Shown one piece after another: positions 24,755 through 32,088 of a stretch of DNA of 42,500 nt. The translations under genes and the position numbers were made by a program. The DNA is from a virus. The stretch spans positions 1 to 42,500 of IMG/VR virus record IMGVR_UViG_3300047326_000044. One strand, written 5' to 3'. The notes beneath the pieces were generated by a model. It was not told where the DNA came from. It made no database searches and saw only the letters and a list, made by a program, of their open reading frames with translations. How positions within the stretch are numbered: the first letter of the stretch is position 1; every line of letters begins with the position of its first letter.

Positions 24755-25546
24755 ATGCGACCGCTCGCGATCGACCTCTATTGCGGCTTGGGTGGCTGGG
24801 CCGAAGGCCTGCTCGCCGAGGGCTACGACGTGATCGGCTTCGACATCGAACAGCACGTCTACGGCGAGCACCGCTATCCGGCGCAACTCGTCATCCAAGA
24901 CGTGAAGACGCTTCACGGCTCGCAGTTTCGCGACGCGGCGCTCATCGTCGCCTCGCCGCCGTGCCAAGCGTATTCCTACCGGGCGATGCCCTGGAAGAAG
25001 GCCAAGGCGCTTCCACCGCCGGACAACACGCTGTTCGAGGCGTGCTTCCGCATCCAGCGCGAGGCGTGCGAGGCGGCCGGGCGGCACATCCCGATGGTCG
25101 TCGAGAACGTGCGCGGCGCGCAGAAGTGGGTTGGGCGCGCACGGTGGAACTTCGGCTCGTATTACCTCTGGGGCGACGTGCCCGCGCTCATGCCGATCAC
25201 GTTCAAGGGCTTCAAGTCGTCCGGCATGAACTGGAGCGACCAGACGAAACGCGGCCAGGATTTCACGCGGATCGCTGGAGATCAGGAGATCAAGAACAGC
25301 GGCGAGTCGTGGTTCGCGGTGGCGCACAACACGACTAGCGGAAAAGGACGAAACCCACGCGATGCCATTGCTGCTGAAGGCCGCAAAGGCGCAGGCGCAG
25401 GCGCAGGCGCAGGCGCAGTTTGGTTCGATGGCAATCTCTGTCAACTCCCAAGCGCGTCTCCTCGTCGCAAGTTCGCCAGCGCCATGATCGCCAAGATCCC
25501 GCTGCCGCTCAGCCGACATATAGGCGCGACGTTCCGGCCGTCATGA
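24755..25546 (+). CDS. C5-cytosine DNA methyltransferase (263 aa)
   Basis: Start taken at ATG 24755; a GTG at 24740 inside the terminase is possible. Motif I is AIDLYCGLGGWAEGLL, motif IV is ASPPCQAYSYRAMPWKK with the catalytic PC, motif VI is VVENVRGAQ, and the C-terminal ASAMIAKIPLPLSRHIG is motif IX/X. The target-recognition region is short, as in other phage enzymes. It would protect phage DNA by 5-methylcytosine. A (GGCGCA)5 tract (25388-25417) encodes (Gly-Ala)5 and could vary in length. The stop overlaps the terminase start as ATGA. Confidence 0.82.
   Translation: MRPLAIDLYCGLGGWAEGLLAEGYDVIGFDIEQHVYGEHRYPAQLVIQDVKTLHGSQFRDAALIVASPPCQAYSYRAMPWKKAKALPPPDNTLFEACFRIQREACEAAGRHIPMVVENVRGAQKWVGRARWNFGSYYLWGDVPALMPITFKGFKSSGMNWSDQTKRGQDFTRIAGDQEIKNSGESWFAVAHNTTSGKGRNPRDAIAAEGRKGAGAGAGAGAVWFDGNLCQLPSASPRRKFASAMIAKIPLPLSRHIGATFRPS
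25388..25417. repeat. Hexanucleotide tandem repeat (GGCGCA)5
   Basis: Five exact copies of GGCGCA lie inside the C5-methyltransferase gene, encoding alternating Gly-Ala. Because the unit is six bases, changes in copy number keep the frame but alter the linker length before the C-terminal domain. Slippage here could tune the enzyme. Confidence 0.92.
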
Positions 25547-26209
25547 CCAAGGCCGCCGACAACATACGCCGGTGGCGTGAGCGGCCCGACCTCTTCGTCC
25601 GCGAGGTCTTTGGCGTGACGCCGGATCCTTGGCAGGACGACGTTTTTCGGGCGTTTCCGAGCCATCAGCGCCAGGCCATGCAAGCCTCAAAGGGGCCGGG
25701 CAAGACCGCTCTGCTGTCATGGATTGCCTGGAACTTCCTGGCCACGCGCCCTTTCCCGAAGATCGCTGCCACCTCAATCACCGCCGACACGCTCGCAGAC
25801 ACGCTCTGGACCGAGATGGCCAAATGGCAGACGAAAAGCCCGTTCCTCATGGCGGCGTTCGAGTGGCAAAAGACGCGCATTTTCTCCCGCGAGCATCCCG
25901 AGACGTGGTGGATGTCGGCGCGGTCCTGGTCGAAGACGGCCGACGCGAACCAACAGGCGAACACGCTCGCTGGTTCGCACGCCGACTACATCCTGTTCCT
26001 GATCGACGAGGCGGGCGGCATTCCCGATGCCGTCATGGCGGCGGCCGAGGCGGCGCTGTCGTCCTGCATTGAGGGCCATCTGGTCATCGCCGGCAACCCG
26101 ACGCATCTGTCCGGGCCGCTCTATCGCGCGGCGACGACCGAGCGGCGTCTGTGGCATGTGACCGAGATTACCTCGGACCCCGATGACCCCAAACGCACCC
26201 CGCGCGTGT
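25543..26209 (+). pseudogene. Second terminase large subunit, ATPase half only
   Basis: The ATG at 25543 overlaps the methyltransferase stop. Residues 1-220 carry DPWQDDVFRAFPSHQRQAMQ, the Walker A-like ASKGPGKTALLSW (about 50), and Walker B ILFLIDEAGGIPDAVM (about 150), then VIAGNPTHLSGPLY. Homology stops near KRTPRVSI (26209); the frame then runs into sequence antisense to another gene. The whole C-terminal nuclease is missing. It differs clearly from the complete terminase at 13660-15558, so it comes from another phage lineage. Confidence 0.75.
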
Positions 26210-26272
26210 CAATACCAATCACACAGCCACGCAAGCGAACACGCCCGCGCCATGGTCATGTCACGCCTCCCC

Positions 26273-26524
26273 TCACGCCGCCAGTGCTTCGGCCAGCGTA
26301 TCCACCCGCTCCAGACCGTTGTGCGGCACGAAGCGGTAAAACCGACCCGTCGCAGGCTGCCACAGCGCATAGGCGTCCGGCGCGTGATCACCAGGCGTCG
26401 GAACCCGCTTCACCACCTCCAAGCCCCGCACGAACCCCACATTGACCACTTCACCCTCGGCCCAGCTCTGGCGCCCCGCCGCGCCGTTGATCACCCGCCG
26501 TCCCGTTCTGCTGCTATATGCCAT
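26273..26524 (-). CDS. Hypothetical phage protein (83 aa)
   Basis: Preferred start is ATG 26524, with an AGGAG box about nine bases upstream; ATG 26533 overlaps that box. Contents: GEVVNVGFVRGLEVVKRVPT, GDHAPDAYALWQPATGRFYR and FVPHNGLERVDTLAEALAA: a small beta-rich protein with a terminal helix. It lies antisense to the end of the broken terminase frame, so it probably marks the insertion or deletion boundary. Family unknown. Confidence 0.55.
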   Translation of the reverse strand: MAYSSRTGRRVINGAAGRQSWAEGEVVNVGFVRGLEVVKRVPTPGDHAPDAYALWQPATGRFYRFVPHNGLERVDTLAEALAA

Positions 26525-26606
26525 CGGAGCCATCTCCTCTTCGGCGGGTCCATTCCCTGCCGGTAAGCCGCGTATGTACCCATCGCGCGCGCGTGTCAAC
26601 CCCAGA

Positions 26607-26819
26607 TCAACACTCCGGCTTGCAGAAAAATCCGCGTAAACGTTTCGGTTGCGCCCGACGCGCATCCGCTTGAGCACGCAACGCCGCAGCCGCCTCTCGC
26701 ATCTCCAACGCGCGATCTTCCAACGTTGTTGCTAACGCATCTAACACTTCGAGCGGCGGTATAACCTTGCCAGTCACCCAATGCCACATCGTGTTCCGGT
26801 GGAAGTATCGCGGCAACAC
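26607..26819 (-). CDS. Possible small regulator fragment (70 aa)
   Basis: With a TTG start, the product has FHRNTMWHWVTGKVIPPLEV followed by a helical tail (EDRALEMREAAAALRAQADA). The W-x-x-G-K-x-x-P-P pattern and following helix resemble the second half of small phage HTH regulators, but the first helices are absent. No ATG or convincing SD was found. It could be a truncated gene. Assignment is weak. Confidence 0.35.
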   Translation of the reverse strand: MLPRYFHRNTMWHWVTGKVIPPLEVLDALATTLEDRALEMREAAAALRAQADARRAQPKRLRGFFCKPEC

Positions 26820-27306
26820 ATTGCAAACGACTTTGTGCCTGCCAGGATAGGTTTTTGACTTGTACGGCGCTAGAATAGCGACAGCACGGCTTATGGGCGT
26901 GTTGTGGTTGTTAACTACGTCCGTTTTTCTACAGAAACCATCGAGTTCTTGCGAATTTCCCGGCCGGTAGCGCTGATGTTGCGCGCGGGGCGCGCGGCTA
27001 CCGCCGTCAACTTGGCTCAGATGCCGGCATCCCTGTGTTACGCAGTCAAATCAACAGCTTAGGCGTGGTCACTTCCCAAAAGGGTGGCTTTTGGGAAGTA
27101 GGCTATCAAATGATTTCAATACGTTATGCCTCACGCGATCACCCATCACCGGCTCAGACACAACATCTAGTAGCCGACCCTGCTCGATCGTGACGCGGAA
27201 TGCAAGCACAAAATGCGAACGCCCGACGAGCCGTCGGGACGCAGATCGCCATAGCCGATGCCACCCCACCCATTGCAATTTTTTTAAAAAAAAGTATTTA
27301 GGATCA
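26820..27306. other. Mostly non-coding stretch with one long perfect hairpin
   Basis: About 490 bases without a secure gene. The clearest signal is a perfect 12-bp inverted repeat: ACTTCCCAAAAG (27071-27082) and CTTTTGGGAAGT (27088-27099) with a 5-base loop, not followed by a T-run. A 12-base A/T-rich tract (27283-27297) precedes the HNH gene. The remainder shows GC-rich low-complexity sequence. A small minus-strand frame (27069-27278) is listed separately. Confidence 0.55.
27069..27278 (-). CDS. Possible small gene ending in a hairpin (69 aa)
   Basis: A minus-strand frame with a protein-like middle (GRSHFVLAFRVTIEQGRLLD, VVSEPVMGDRVRHNVLKSF) and a stop inside the 12-bp hairpin at 27071-27099. 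It has no recognised family, and the start is uncertain. Composition is better than the neighbouring random frames, but it could be a fragment of a larger lost gene. Confidence 0.33.
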   Translation of the reverse strand: MQWVGWHRLWRSASRRLVGRSHFVLAFRVTIEQGRLLDVVSEPVMGDRVRHNVLKSFDSLLPKSHPFGK

Positions 27307-27951
27307 ATGCGTGGTCATGATTTGTCGCAGCGGCGTTTCGGCAAGCTTTTGGTTTTGAAAAGGGCGGGACGAGCGCCGAACCGGGAGCGGACTTGGCTTT
27401 GTTGCTGTGATTGCGGGCGCGGTGTGGCTGTGAAGAGCAGCAAATTGCTGAACGGCAAGCGGTGGTATTGCTCCGCGGAGTTTCATCCTGGGGAGCGTGC
27501 GGCGGCGTTGAGGCGGATTGTGAGGCCGCCATCGCCGCTGCTGTGTCATAAGGCGACGCATCGGTCGTATGTCTGCATGCGAAGGCGATGCGGCCCTGGT
27601 GGGAAATACGAGAGCTTTGGGATTAGGGTTTGCGAGCGGTGGCGCAAATCATTTTGGGCATTTTTGGAGGACATGGGTGATCGTCCGGCGGGTGATTACT
27701 CGATTGAGCTGATTGACACGTATGGTGACTATGAGCCTGGGAATTGTCGGTGGGCTACCGTCGGCGAACAAAGTCTAAACAAACGTTCCACAAGATGGGT
27801 TCACTGGCGTGGCGAGCGTCGCAAGTTGGCGGAGCTTTGCCGGGAGCTTGGTCTTGATCTCAAGGTTGTGGGTCCTCGTTTGCGTTTGGGTTGGAGTCTA
27901 GAGAAAGCGTTCTCGGCTCCCGTGACGCCATACAATAAACATCAACGCTAG
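27307..27951 (+). CDS. HNH-like phage endonuclease/DNA-binding protein (214 aa)
   Basis: ATG 27307 follows an AGGA box. The start (DLSQRRFGKLLVLKRAGRAP) and CCCDCGRGVAVKSSKLLNGK form a Cys-rich DNA-binding segment. The core ICVCERWRKSFWAFLEDMG-like region (residues about 105-125) leads to YSIELIDTYGDYEPGNCRWA and TVGEQSLNKRSTRWV, the usual D-x-x-G-x-Y-x-P-x-N-x-R-W-A pattern of phage HNH-type proteins. It may be a free-standing homing endonuclease. It is flanked by decayed genes and the likely origin. Confidence 0.68.
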   Translation: MRGHDLSQRRFGKLLVLKRAGRAPNRERTWLCCCDCGRGVAVKSSKLLNGKRWYCSAEFHPGERAAALRRIVRPPSPLLCHKATHRSYVCMRRRCGPGGKYESFGIRVCERWRKSFWAFLEDMGDRPAGDYSIELIDTYGDYEPGNCRWATVGEQSLNKRSTRWVHWRGERRKLAELCRELGLDLKVVGPRLRLGWSLEKAFSAPVTPYNKHQR

Positions 27952-28048
27952 GGCGGTTTTCTGCGTGCTGGAAGGCGGTATGCCATCCGAGCGCTGAGTT
28001 GGGAGCGCGAAAAGGAAAAACGCCTTGGCGGTGCCTCTGAGTGGTTTC

Positions 28049-28307
28049 TGACACGTGTCATCGCCGTGACAAAACAGCGGATCGCGTTCTCGAAACGACG
28101 AGCGTGGTCCGTTCGGCCGTGGTGATGGGGTGCCCCCGCCCGCCTAATTTTGATCTCTCAACCTGTAGCGTGACACCCCGGAGCTCAAGCGTGACAAGGG
28201 GTATATATGTAAACATATATATACCCCCCCATGTCACGTCTCGCATTGACTCGAACGTCACGCTTGTCACGCCTATGTCACGCTTTTTGTCACGCTTTTT
28301 GTCACGC
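28049..28307. other. Candidate replication origin with inverted iterons
   Basis: Copies of GCGTGACA point right on the left side (28065-28071 partial, 28168-28175, 28189-28196), and copies of TGTCACGC point left on the right side (28232, 28257, 28266, 28277, 28289, 28301). The last five are spaced 9-12 bp. Between the two sets lies an AT-rich palindrome (28198-28227), a likely unwinding element. A perfect palindrome TGACACGTGTCA (28049-28060) is at the left. The replication helicase gene starts next to it, so an IncQ-like iteron origin is plausible. Confidence 0.68.
28198..28227. repeat. AT-rich palindrome between iterons
   Basis: Left arm GGGGTATATATGT (28198-28210) and right arm ACATATATATACCCC (28213-28227) pair except for one extra TA in the right arm. 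The centre is very AT-rich while the flanks are GC, as expected of a DNA-unwinding site. It lies in the middle of the oppositely oriented iteron sets. Confidence 0.8.
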
Positions 28308-29462
28308 CTCATTTTGGCGCTTCGGGAGCCAGACGCGCCCCCTTTCGAGGCCGACGATGTGGTTTTCGACGAGCGTGCTGGAGGCGCGATGGAAGGCTTG
28401 GCGCTTGGTATTTGGCTCTGCGCCTGGGATTGCGCGATCATAAAATCGTTCGCGCCACCAGTGATCGGGCACCGAGAGGCTTCCGTGGGGGGCGTCTGGG
28501 TGGGTGATTCCGGACGCGGAAATGAGGTCGGAGAGGATCTCGAAGGCGCGTTTGACATGTCCACGCAGACGGGGCGTGACATCAGGCGTGACATTTAGCG
28601 TGACATCATGATCGACGACACATGAAGTCACTGATTTTCCACGCTTATTTGTCCCCAATTCGACCACTTTCAGGGCAAATGGGAACTCACCGTGACATTC
28701 CATGTCACGCTGTTTTGTCACGCTTGCGAGGCGGGTGTCCCCGTTCACGGTGATCTCAATCTCGGTATCGGAGGCGGCGGAAAGTGAGGAGTGGCCGCGG
28801 GCGCCGCGGGCGGCGTCCTTGCCGGAGTGGTGTATCCACATAAGGTGGGCGTCGGTTTGTTCGCGGATGAGGTCGCCGGTCGCGATCAGGCGGGTCATGT
28901 CCTCCGGGGCGTTCTCGTTGCCGCCAGGCATTGCGCGGGACAGTGTGTCGATCACCACTAATCGGAGAGGAAGATCGAACTCTTTCTGCACGGCGGCGAT
29001 GGTCTTTATGATGGGTTGGGCGTCCTGCTCGCCGTCGAGCATGGAGATCGGCAGGGTCACGATGGCGAAGGGCACGTCTTGGGTGTCGATGCCGTGTGCC
29101 TCGCGAAAGGCGACGATGCGGTTGGCGATGCCGAAGCCGCCTTCTAGGGCGAGATAGAGGACCGCCCCTTGTTCGACGGCGCGGTCGCGCCATGACATGC
29201 CGGCGGCGACGCGCATGGCGATATCCGAGGCGAAGAAGGTTTTGCCGGAGTTGGTATCGCCATACACGACGGACATCGTGCCGGCGGTCAGGAGCTGCTC
29301 GACGAAGTCGTCGAGATCGAGGCGCGGTTCCGTGGTGCAAAAGGTTGTGTAGGGGTATATGCCGGGCGCGGGACCATTGGGCCGACTATGCACGAGGCGC
29401 GGCTTGCTGCGGGTGAAGGGCGGCGGCGGTCCGTTCGGACCCCAGATTGGATCATCCGCCAT
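28302..29462 (-). CDS. RepA-like replicative helicase (RecA-fold, 386 aa)
   Basis: Walker A is VVYGDTNSGKTFFASD (about residue 65), Walker B is LRLVVIDTLSRA (about 168), then HLMWIHHSGKDAARGARGHS and AASDTEIEITVNG. This is the layout of AAA_25/RepA-like hexameric helicases used by IncQ plasmids and many phages. The C-terminal 120 residues are variable and rich in VTP repeats that coincide with iterons. It is the last gene of the minus-strand replication operon, directly before the candidate origin. It should load at the origin and unwind DNA. Confidence 0.78.
   Translation of the reverse strand: MADDPIWGPNGPPPPFTRSKPRLVHSRPNGPAPGIYPYTTFCTTEPRLDLDDFVEQLLTAGTMSVVYGDTNSGKTFFASDIAMRVAAGMSWRDRAVEQGAVLYLALEGGFGIANRIVAFREAHGIDTQDVPFAIVTLPISMLDGEQDAQPIIKTIAAVQKEFDLPLRLVVIDTLSRAMPGGNENAPEDMTRLIATGDLIREQTDAHLMWIHHSGKDAARGARGHSSLSAASDTEIEITVNGDTRLASVTKQRDMECHGEFPFALKVVELGTNKRGKSVTSCVVDHDVTLNVTPDVTPRLRGHVKRAFEILSDLISASGITHPDAPHGSLSVPDHWWRERFYDRAIPGAEPNTKRQAFHRASSTLVENHIVGLERGRVWLPKRQNEA
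28574..28723. repeat. Second iteron cluster inside the helicase gene
   Basis: GCGTGACA occurs at 28574, 28586 and 28598 (spacing 12 bp), and TGTCACGC or CGTGACA copies occur near 28691, 28703 and 28716. They encode the repeated VT(P/L) and TKQRD segments of the helicase, yet keep the same motif as the origin. This may allow autoregulation or be a second loading site. Confidence 0.55.
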
Positions 29463-29466
29463 AGAG

Positions 29467-29925
29467 TCAGCGTCCGGTTGCAGCTGCTAAGGCGATGGTG
29501 CGCGTGATGGCGATCAGGTGATCGGTTGAGAGGCCGATGTCGTGTTTGTGGTCGAACTGGGCGTTGATCGCGCGGGCGCGGGCGAGGATTTCGCCGCCTG
29601 GCGCGCGGTCGCGCCCGAGAGTCCAGACGCCTTTGCGGAGTGCTTCGGCGAAGGCATGGGCGCGGGTTTGGGCGGCGGTCCATTCGGCGCGCGCGGCAAT
29701 GCCGCCTGCGTCGCGGTCGCGGCCGATCCGGTCGGCCATGTCTGCGGCGATCATGACGGTGGTGGCTTGGCCGGAGATTTGGGCGTCGATGTTGTAGTTA
29801 TGGGCGGGCGGGGCGAGCCCATAGAGTTCGACCAAGGCGAGCATATTGGCGTGGCTGCGCACGAAGGCGCGGAGCCAGCGGATGGCGTCGGCGGGTGAGG
29901 CGGACGGTGACGGTGGGTCTGTCAC
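29467..29925 (-). CDS. Hypothetical phage protein (152 aa)
   Basis: Begins at a GTG overlapping the previous stop (GTGA). After a Pro/Ser-rich start it is helical: ASPADAIRWLRAFVRSHANM, LALVELYGLAPPAHNYNIDA, then RAEWTAAQTRAHAFAEALRK and HDIGLSTDHLIAITRTIALA. The gene before the helicase in such operons is often a helicase loader or primase accessory, but no motif proves this. Strong alpha-helical content. Confidence 0.52.
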   Translation of the reverse strand: MTDPPSPSASPADAIRWLRAFVRSHANMLALVELYGLAPPAHNYNIDAQISGQATTVMIAADMADRIGRDRDAGGIAARAEWTAAQTRAHAFAEALRKGVWTLGRDRAPGGEILARARAINAQFDHKHDIGLSTDHLIAITRTIALAAATGR

Positions 29926-30113
29926 GACCTGAGAGGGAGGTTGCCGTAGCCGAGCTGGCGCATGGCGGAAGTGGTGGCGACGATTTCGTCGACGATGATC
30001 TCGGACGGCGGCTTGGTCTTGACCCAAGCAAGCCAAGCAGCGAGGAACCGCTGCCGATAGGCGATCATGGCGTCGTAAGCATCGGCGATCGTGGGTGCGT
30101 GCGAACCGTCCAT
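29922..30113 (-). CDS. Small hypothetical phage protein (63 aa)
   Basis: ATG at 30113 overlaps the VRR-NUC gene stop by one base. Helical core: YDAMIAYRQRFLAAWLAWVK, then SEIIVDEIVATTSAMRQLGY. Short amphipathic protein with no visible catalytic residues, sitting between nuclease and helicase-accessory genes. It may be a subunit or adaptor within the replication operon. Confidence 0.52.
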   Translation of the reverse strand: MDGSHAPTIADAYDAMIAYRQRFLAAWLAWVKTKPPSEIIVDEIVATTSAMRQLGYGNLPLRS

Positions 30114-30598
30114 CAGAGGAGTCCTTTGTGCCAGTTGGGCGCGACGGTCTTGCGGGCGCGCCGGGGTTTGGGACGTGAGCCGGAAGCGGTGGCGTCCCGG
30201 CGCATGACGCGGCCCTGCCGCTTGAGATCGCGGTCGAGTGCGACGAGGTCGGCGTTAAGCGTGAGCGGGACTCCCGCGGCGCGCCAGTGCTCCACCACCT
30301 GAGCGCAGGAATAGGCGATGCCGACATAGGCGCCGGCGGCGGCGAGCAAGATCATCTCGGTCTCCTGCTGCTTGGACGGCTTGTTGCGGCCGGCTTTCAG
30401 CTCCACGTTGATGGAGCGGCCTTGGTGGATCAGCTCGGTATCGGGCGTGCCGACGCGGACGCCGCGGTTCGCTTCGGCGAGGTGCTGATGGCCCGAGACA
30501 TCCCGCGAGCGGTCGAAAGCGCGCAAGCGAAACGGCCCGATGATCACTTCTTTTGAGAGCTTGCAGACGTCCACTTGCAGGGCGTGCTCGGGGGTCAC
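30113..30598 (-). CDS. VRR-NUC-type nuclease (161 aa)
   Basis: GTG at 30598 overlaps the upstream stop as GTGA; an ATG 15 bases further up also exists. The catalytic core is visible: RVGTPDTELIHQGRSINVEL supplies D and E, KAGRNKPSKQQETEMILLAA the K and the following Q. This D...E-x-K...Q order is the PD-(D/E)xK signature of VRR-NUC enzymes, which cut or resolve branched DNA. The C-terminus is basic (PRRARKTVAPNW). It may process replication or recombination intermediates together with Bet. Confidence 0.7.
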   Translation of the reverse strand: MTPEHALQVDVCKLSKEVIIGPFRLRAFDRSRDVSGHQHLAEANRGVRVGTPDTELIHQGRSINVELKAGRNKPSKQQETEMILLAAAGAYVGIAYSCAQVVEHWRAAGVPLTLNADLVALDRDLKRQGRVMRRDATASGSRPKPRRARKTVAPNWHKGLL

Positions 30599-30798
30599 GG
30601 CACGGGCCGCCACTGTTCATAGCGGCCCGATCGGTCCTTCACGACGCGGGTTTCGATCGTGCCGTCGGCAACGCCCGCCATGATGGCCGCGCGTTCGTCG
30701 TCTGTGACCCAGACGTCGCGCTTTCGGCCGTAGGATACGGCGTAGTGACGCCACTGCGGCGGCGGCGGGTCGAAGATGGCGGAGGCGGCGTTGGTCAC
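30595..30798 (-). CDS. Small hypothetical phage protein (67 aa)
   Basis: Sequence MTNAASAIFDPPPPQWRHYA, then RDVWVTDDERAAIMAGVADG, TIETRVVKDRSGRYEQWRPV. Beta-rich with conserved-looking charged turns. Both ends overlap neighbouring genes by 4 bases. No family recognised; replication-operon membership is the only clue. Confidence 0.5.
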   Translation of the reverse strand: MTNAASAIFDPPPPQWRHYAVSYGRKRDVWVTDDERAAIMAGVADGTIETRVVKDRSGRYEQWRPVP

Positions 30799-31271
30799 GC
30801 GGCGTGTTGATCGTATTCGTCGCCGATCCCGAGGCTCTTTTGATCCGGGTCGATTTTTACCTCGGAGCGGGCGCCGGTGAAGGTGGAGGCGTCAGACACC
30901 ACGAGCATGATGTCGGACCCTTGGGCGTCGATGAGCTGATGGCGCAGCGGATCGGACTGGATGACCTTGATGACGGCCTTGATGCCGTCTTTGACGACGA
31001 TCTGATCGACGCTGCCGCGGATGACTTTGCGGCCATCGGCGGCGATGGCCGCAACAGCTTGGCGCACGAGCGCGTCGACGGCGCTTGTGACGCGCTGGAC
31101 CGTTTCGAGCTGCTTGACTTGGCCGCGCATGTGCCAGGGCAGCGGATCATGCTCGTGCTTGAGGCGATCGAGGATGAAATCGCGGATGTCTCCCGCCATG
31201 GTGGCGGAGGCGAGAACGATGGTCTCGTCGCGGCATTCGGCGGGCTCGGGGGCGGGTGTGGCGTCGGGCAT
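30795..31271 (-). CDS. Helical hypothetical phage protein (158 aa)
   Basis: Contains IVLASATMAGDIRDFILDRL, KQLETVQRVTSAVDALVRQA, then KVIRGSVDQIVVKDGIKAVI and IMLVVSDASTFTGARSEVKI. The middle is long-helical, and the C-terminal part is alpha/beta. It ends in the next gene by a 4-base overlap. No family recognised. Could be a recombination or single-strand DNA-associated factor, as often found beside VRR-NUC proteins, but there is no motif support. Confidence 0.52.
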   Translation of the reverse strand: MPDATPAPEPAECRDETIVLASATMAGDIRDFILDRLKHEHDPLPWHMRGQVKQLETVQRVTSAVDALVRQAVAAIAADGRKVIRGSVDQIVVKDGIKAVIKVIQSDPLRHQLIDAQGSDIMLVVSDASTFTGARSEVKIDPDQKSLGIGDEYDQHAA

Positions 31272-31308
31272 GGGAAGGTTCCTGTATGGGGTTGGCGCCG
31301 GCGGCCGA

Positions 31309-31665
31309 TCAGGCGGCGCGCGGGCGGAATTTGAGGTAGACGATGTCGTAATGCTTTTGGCACCAGGGCCGGTTGGGCAGGACGATTTCGGGGCAGAACT
31401 GCCAGGGGTAGGCGCTGTTGAAGATGAACTGGCAGGTTTTCGGCTTGCGGCCAGGCGCGGCGGGCACCGAGGGCGCGGTGAGGCGCACCGGGTGTGGAGT
31501 GGTGGGCAGCGGCCCTTTCGCGATGCGCAGGCGCCGCCGCCGCCCGCGCACGGATTGGCGGGAGACGCCGAGATCGCGCCCGATATCCGCGTCGAAGGCT
31601 CCGGTCGCGCAGAGGTCGACGAGGCGCGCGGTAAGCACGGGCGTCCATGGCGTCTTAAGGGGCAT
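31309..31665 (-). CDS. GcrA-like cell-cycle regulator (118 aa)
   Basis: ATG at 31665. The N-terminus matches the GcrA HTH: WTPVLTARLVDLCATGAFDA, IGRDLGVSRQSVRGRRRRLR. The C-terminus has the GcrA-type Cys/His signature: CQFIFNSAYPWQFCPE followed by NRPWCQKHYDIVYLKF. GcrA is a sigma70 cofactor that reads GANTC methylation in alphaproteobacteria; phages carry homologues that may redirect host transcription. Whether this one binds methylated DNA is unknown. It overlaps the orphan methyltransferase-like gene by 11 bases. Confidence 0.7.
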   Translation of the reverse strand: MPLKTPWTPVLTARLVDLCATGAFDADIGRDLGVSRQSVRGRRRRLRIAKGPLPTTPHPVRLTAPSVPAAPGRKPKTCQFIFNSAYPWQFCPEIVLPNRPWCQKHYDIVYLKFRPRAA

Positions 31666-31792
31666 GGCTCTTGTCCTTGGGTGCAGCTTCCGAAACGAGC
31701 CAGGGCCAGCCTTGGCGGCGAGCGCAGTCATGCCCGCAGAACGCCGCTTCAATGCCGGAGCACACGGAACCGAACCGCACCGGTGGGATCAC
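31655..31792 (-). CDS. Orphan C5-methyltransferase motif I peptide (45 aa)
   Basis: GTG start coupled to the upstream stop. It begins VIPPVRFGSVCSGIEAAFCG; FGSVCSGIEAA is the typical opening motif of phage C5-methyltransferases. The rest (HDCARRQGWPWLVSEAAPKD) does not continue the enzyme. The gene is probably the start of a methyltransferase fused to other sequence by a deletion. It may be inactive or just a translational link to the GcrA-like gene. Confidence 0.45.
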   Translation of the reverse strand: MIPPVRFGSVCSGIEAAFCGHDCARRQGWPWLVSEAAPKDKSHAP

Positions 31793-32085
31793 TTGCACGC
31801 CCCGCACACGCGGTTGAGGCGCCGATCGAAGGACCGGAATTTGCGATCGCAGACGAGGCACCGTTCAATGCTGGGGGTGGCGGGCGCGCGTGCCGAGGTT
31901 TCCGGGCTGAGCTCGCGAAACGGCAGCGCGCCGATGTCGCGGAGCTTGGCGCATGTGGCATAGACGGTGCGCGGTTGCACGCCGAGCCGTCCGGCGACCG
32001 CTTTGAGCGTGAGGCCGTCGTTGACGAGCACGAGCATTTCGGCGGCGCGCGGGTGGATGTCGGCTATGTCCAGGGCGGCACTCAT
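31789..32085 (-). CDS. HTH protein with C-terminal zinc ribbon (98 aa)
   Basis: The helical N-terminus (RAAEMLVLVNDGLTLKAVAG, RLGVQPRTVYATCAKLRDIG) is a clear helix-turn-helix. The C-terminus, CLVCDRKFRSFDRRLNRVCGACK (positions about 74-98), has two C-x2-C pairs and likely binds zinc. It is coupled to the gene downstream by overlap. Likely a DNA-binding regulator. Confidence 0.62.
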   Translation of the reverse strand: MSAALDIADIHPRAAEMLVLVNDGLTLKAVAGRLGVQPRTVYATCAKLRDIGALPFRELSPETSARAPATPSIERCLVCDRKFRSFDRRLNRVCGACK

Positions 32086-32088
32086 GCG

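Noticed and set aside
24000-25519. Long minus-strand frames opposite the small terminase and methyltransferase
   Set aside because: They have no family features and lie opposite well-supported genes.
28058-28594. A 178-residue minus-strand frame over the iterons
   Set aside because: It overlaps the helicase in another frame and reflects the iteron sequence; its composition is low-complexity.
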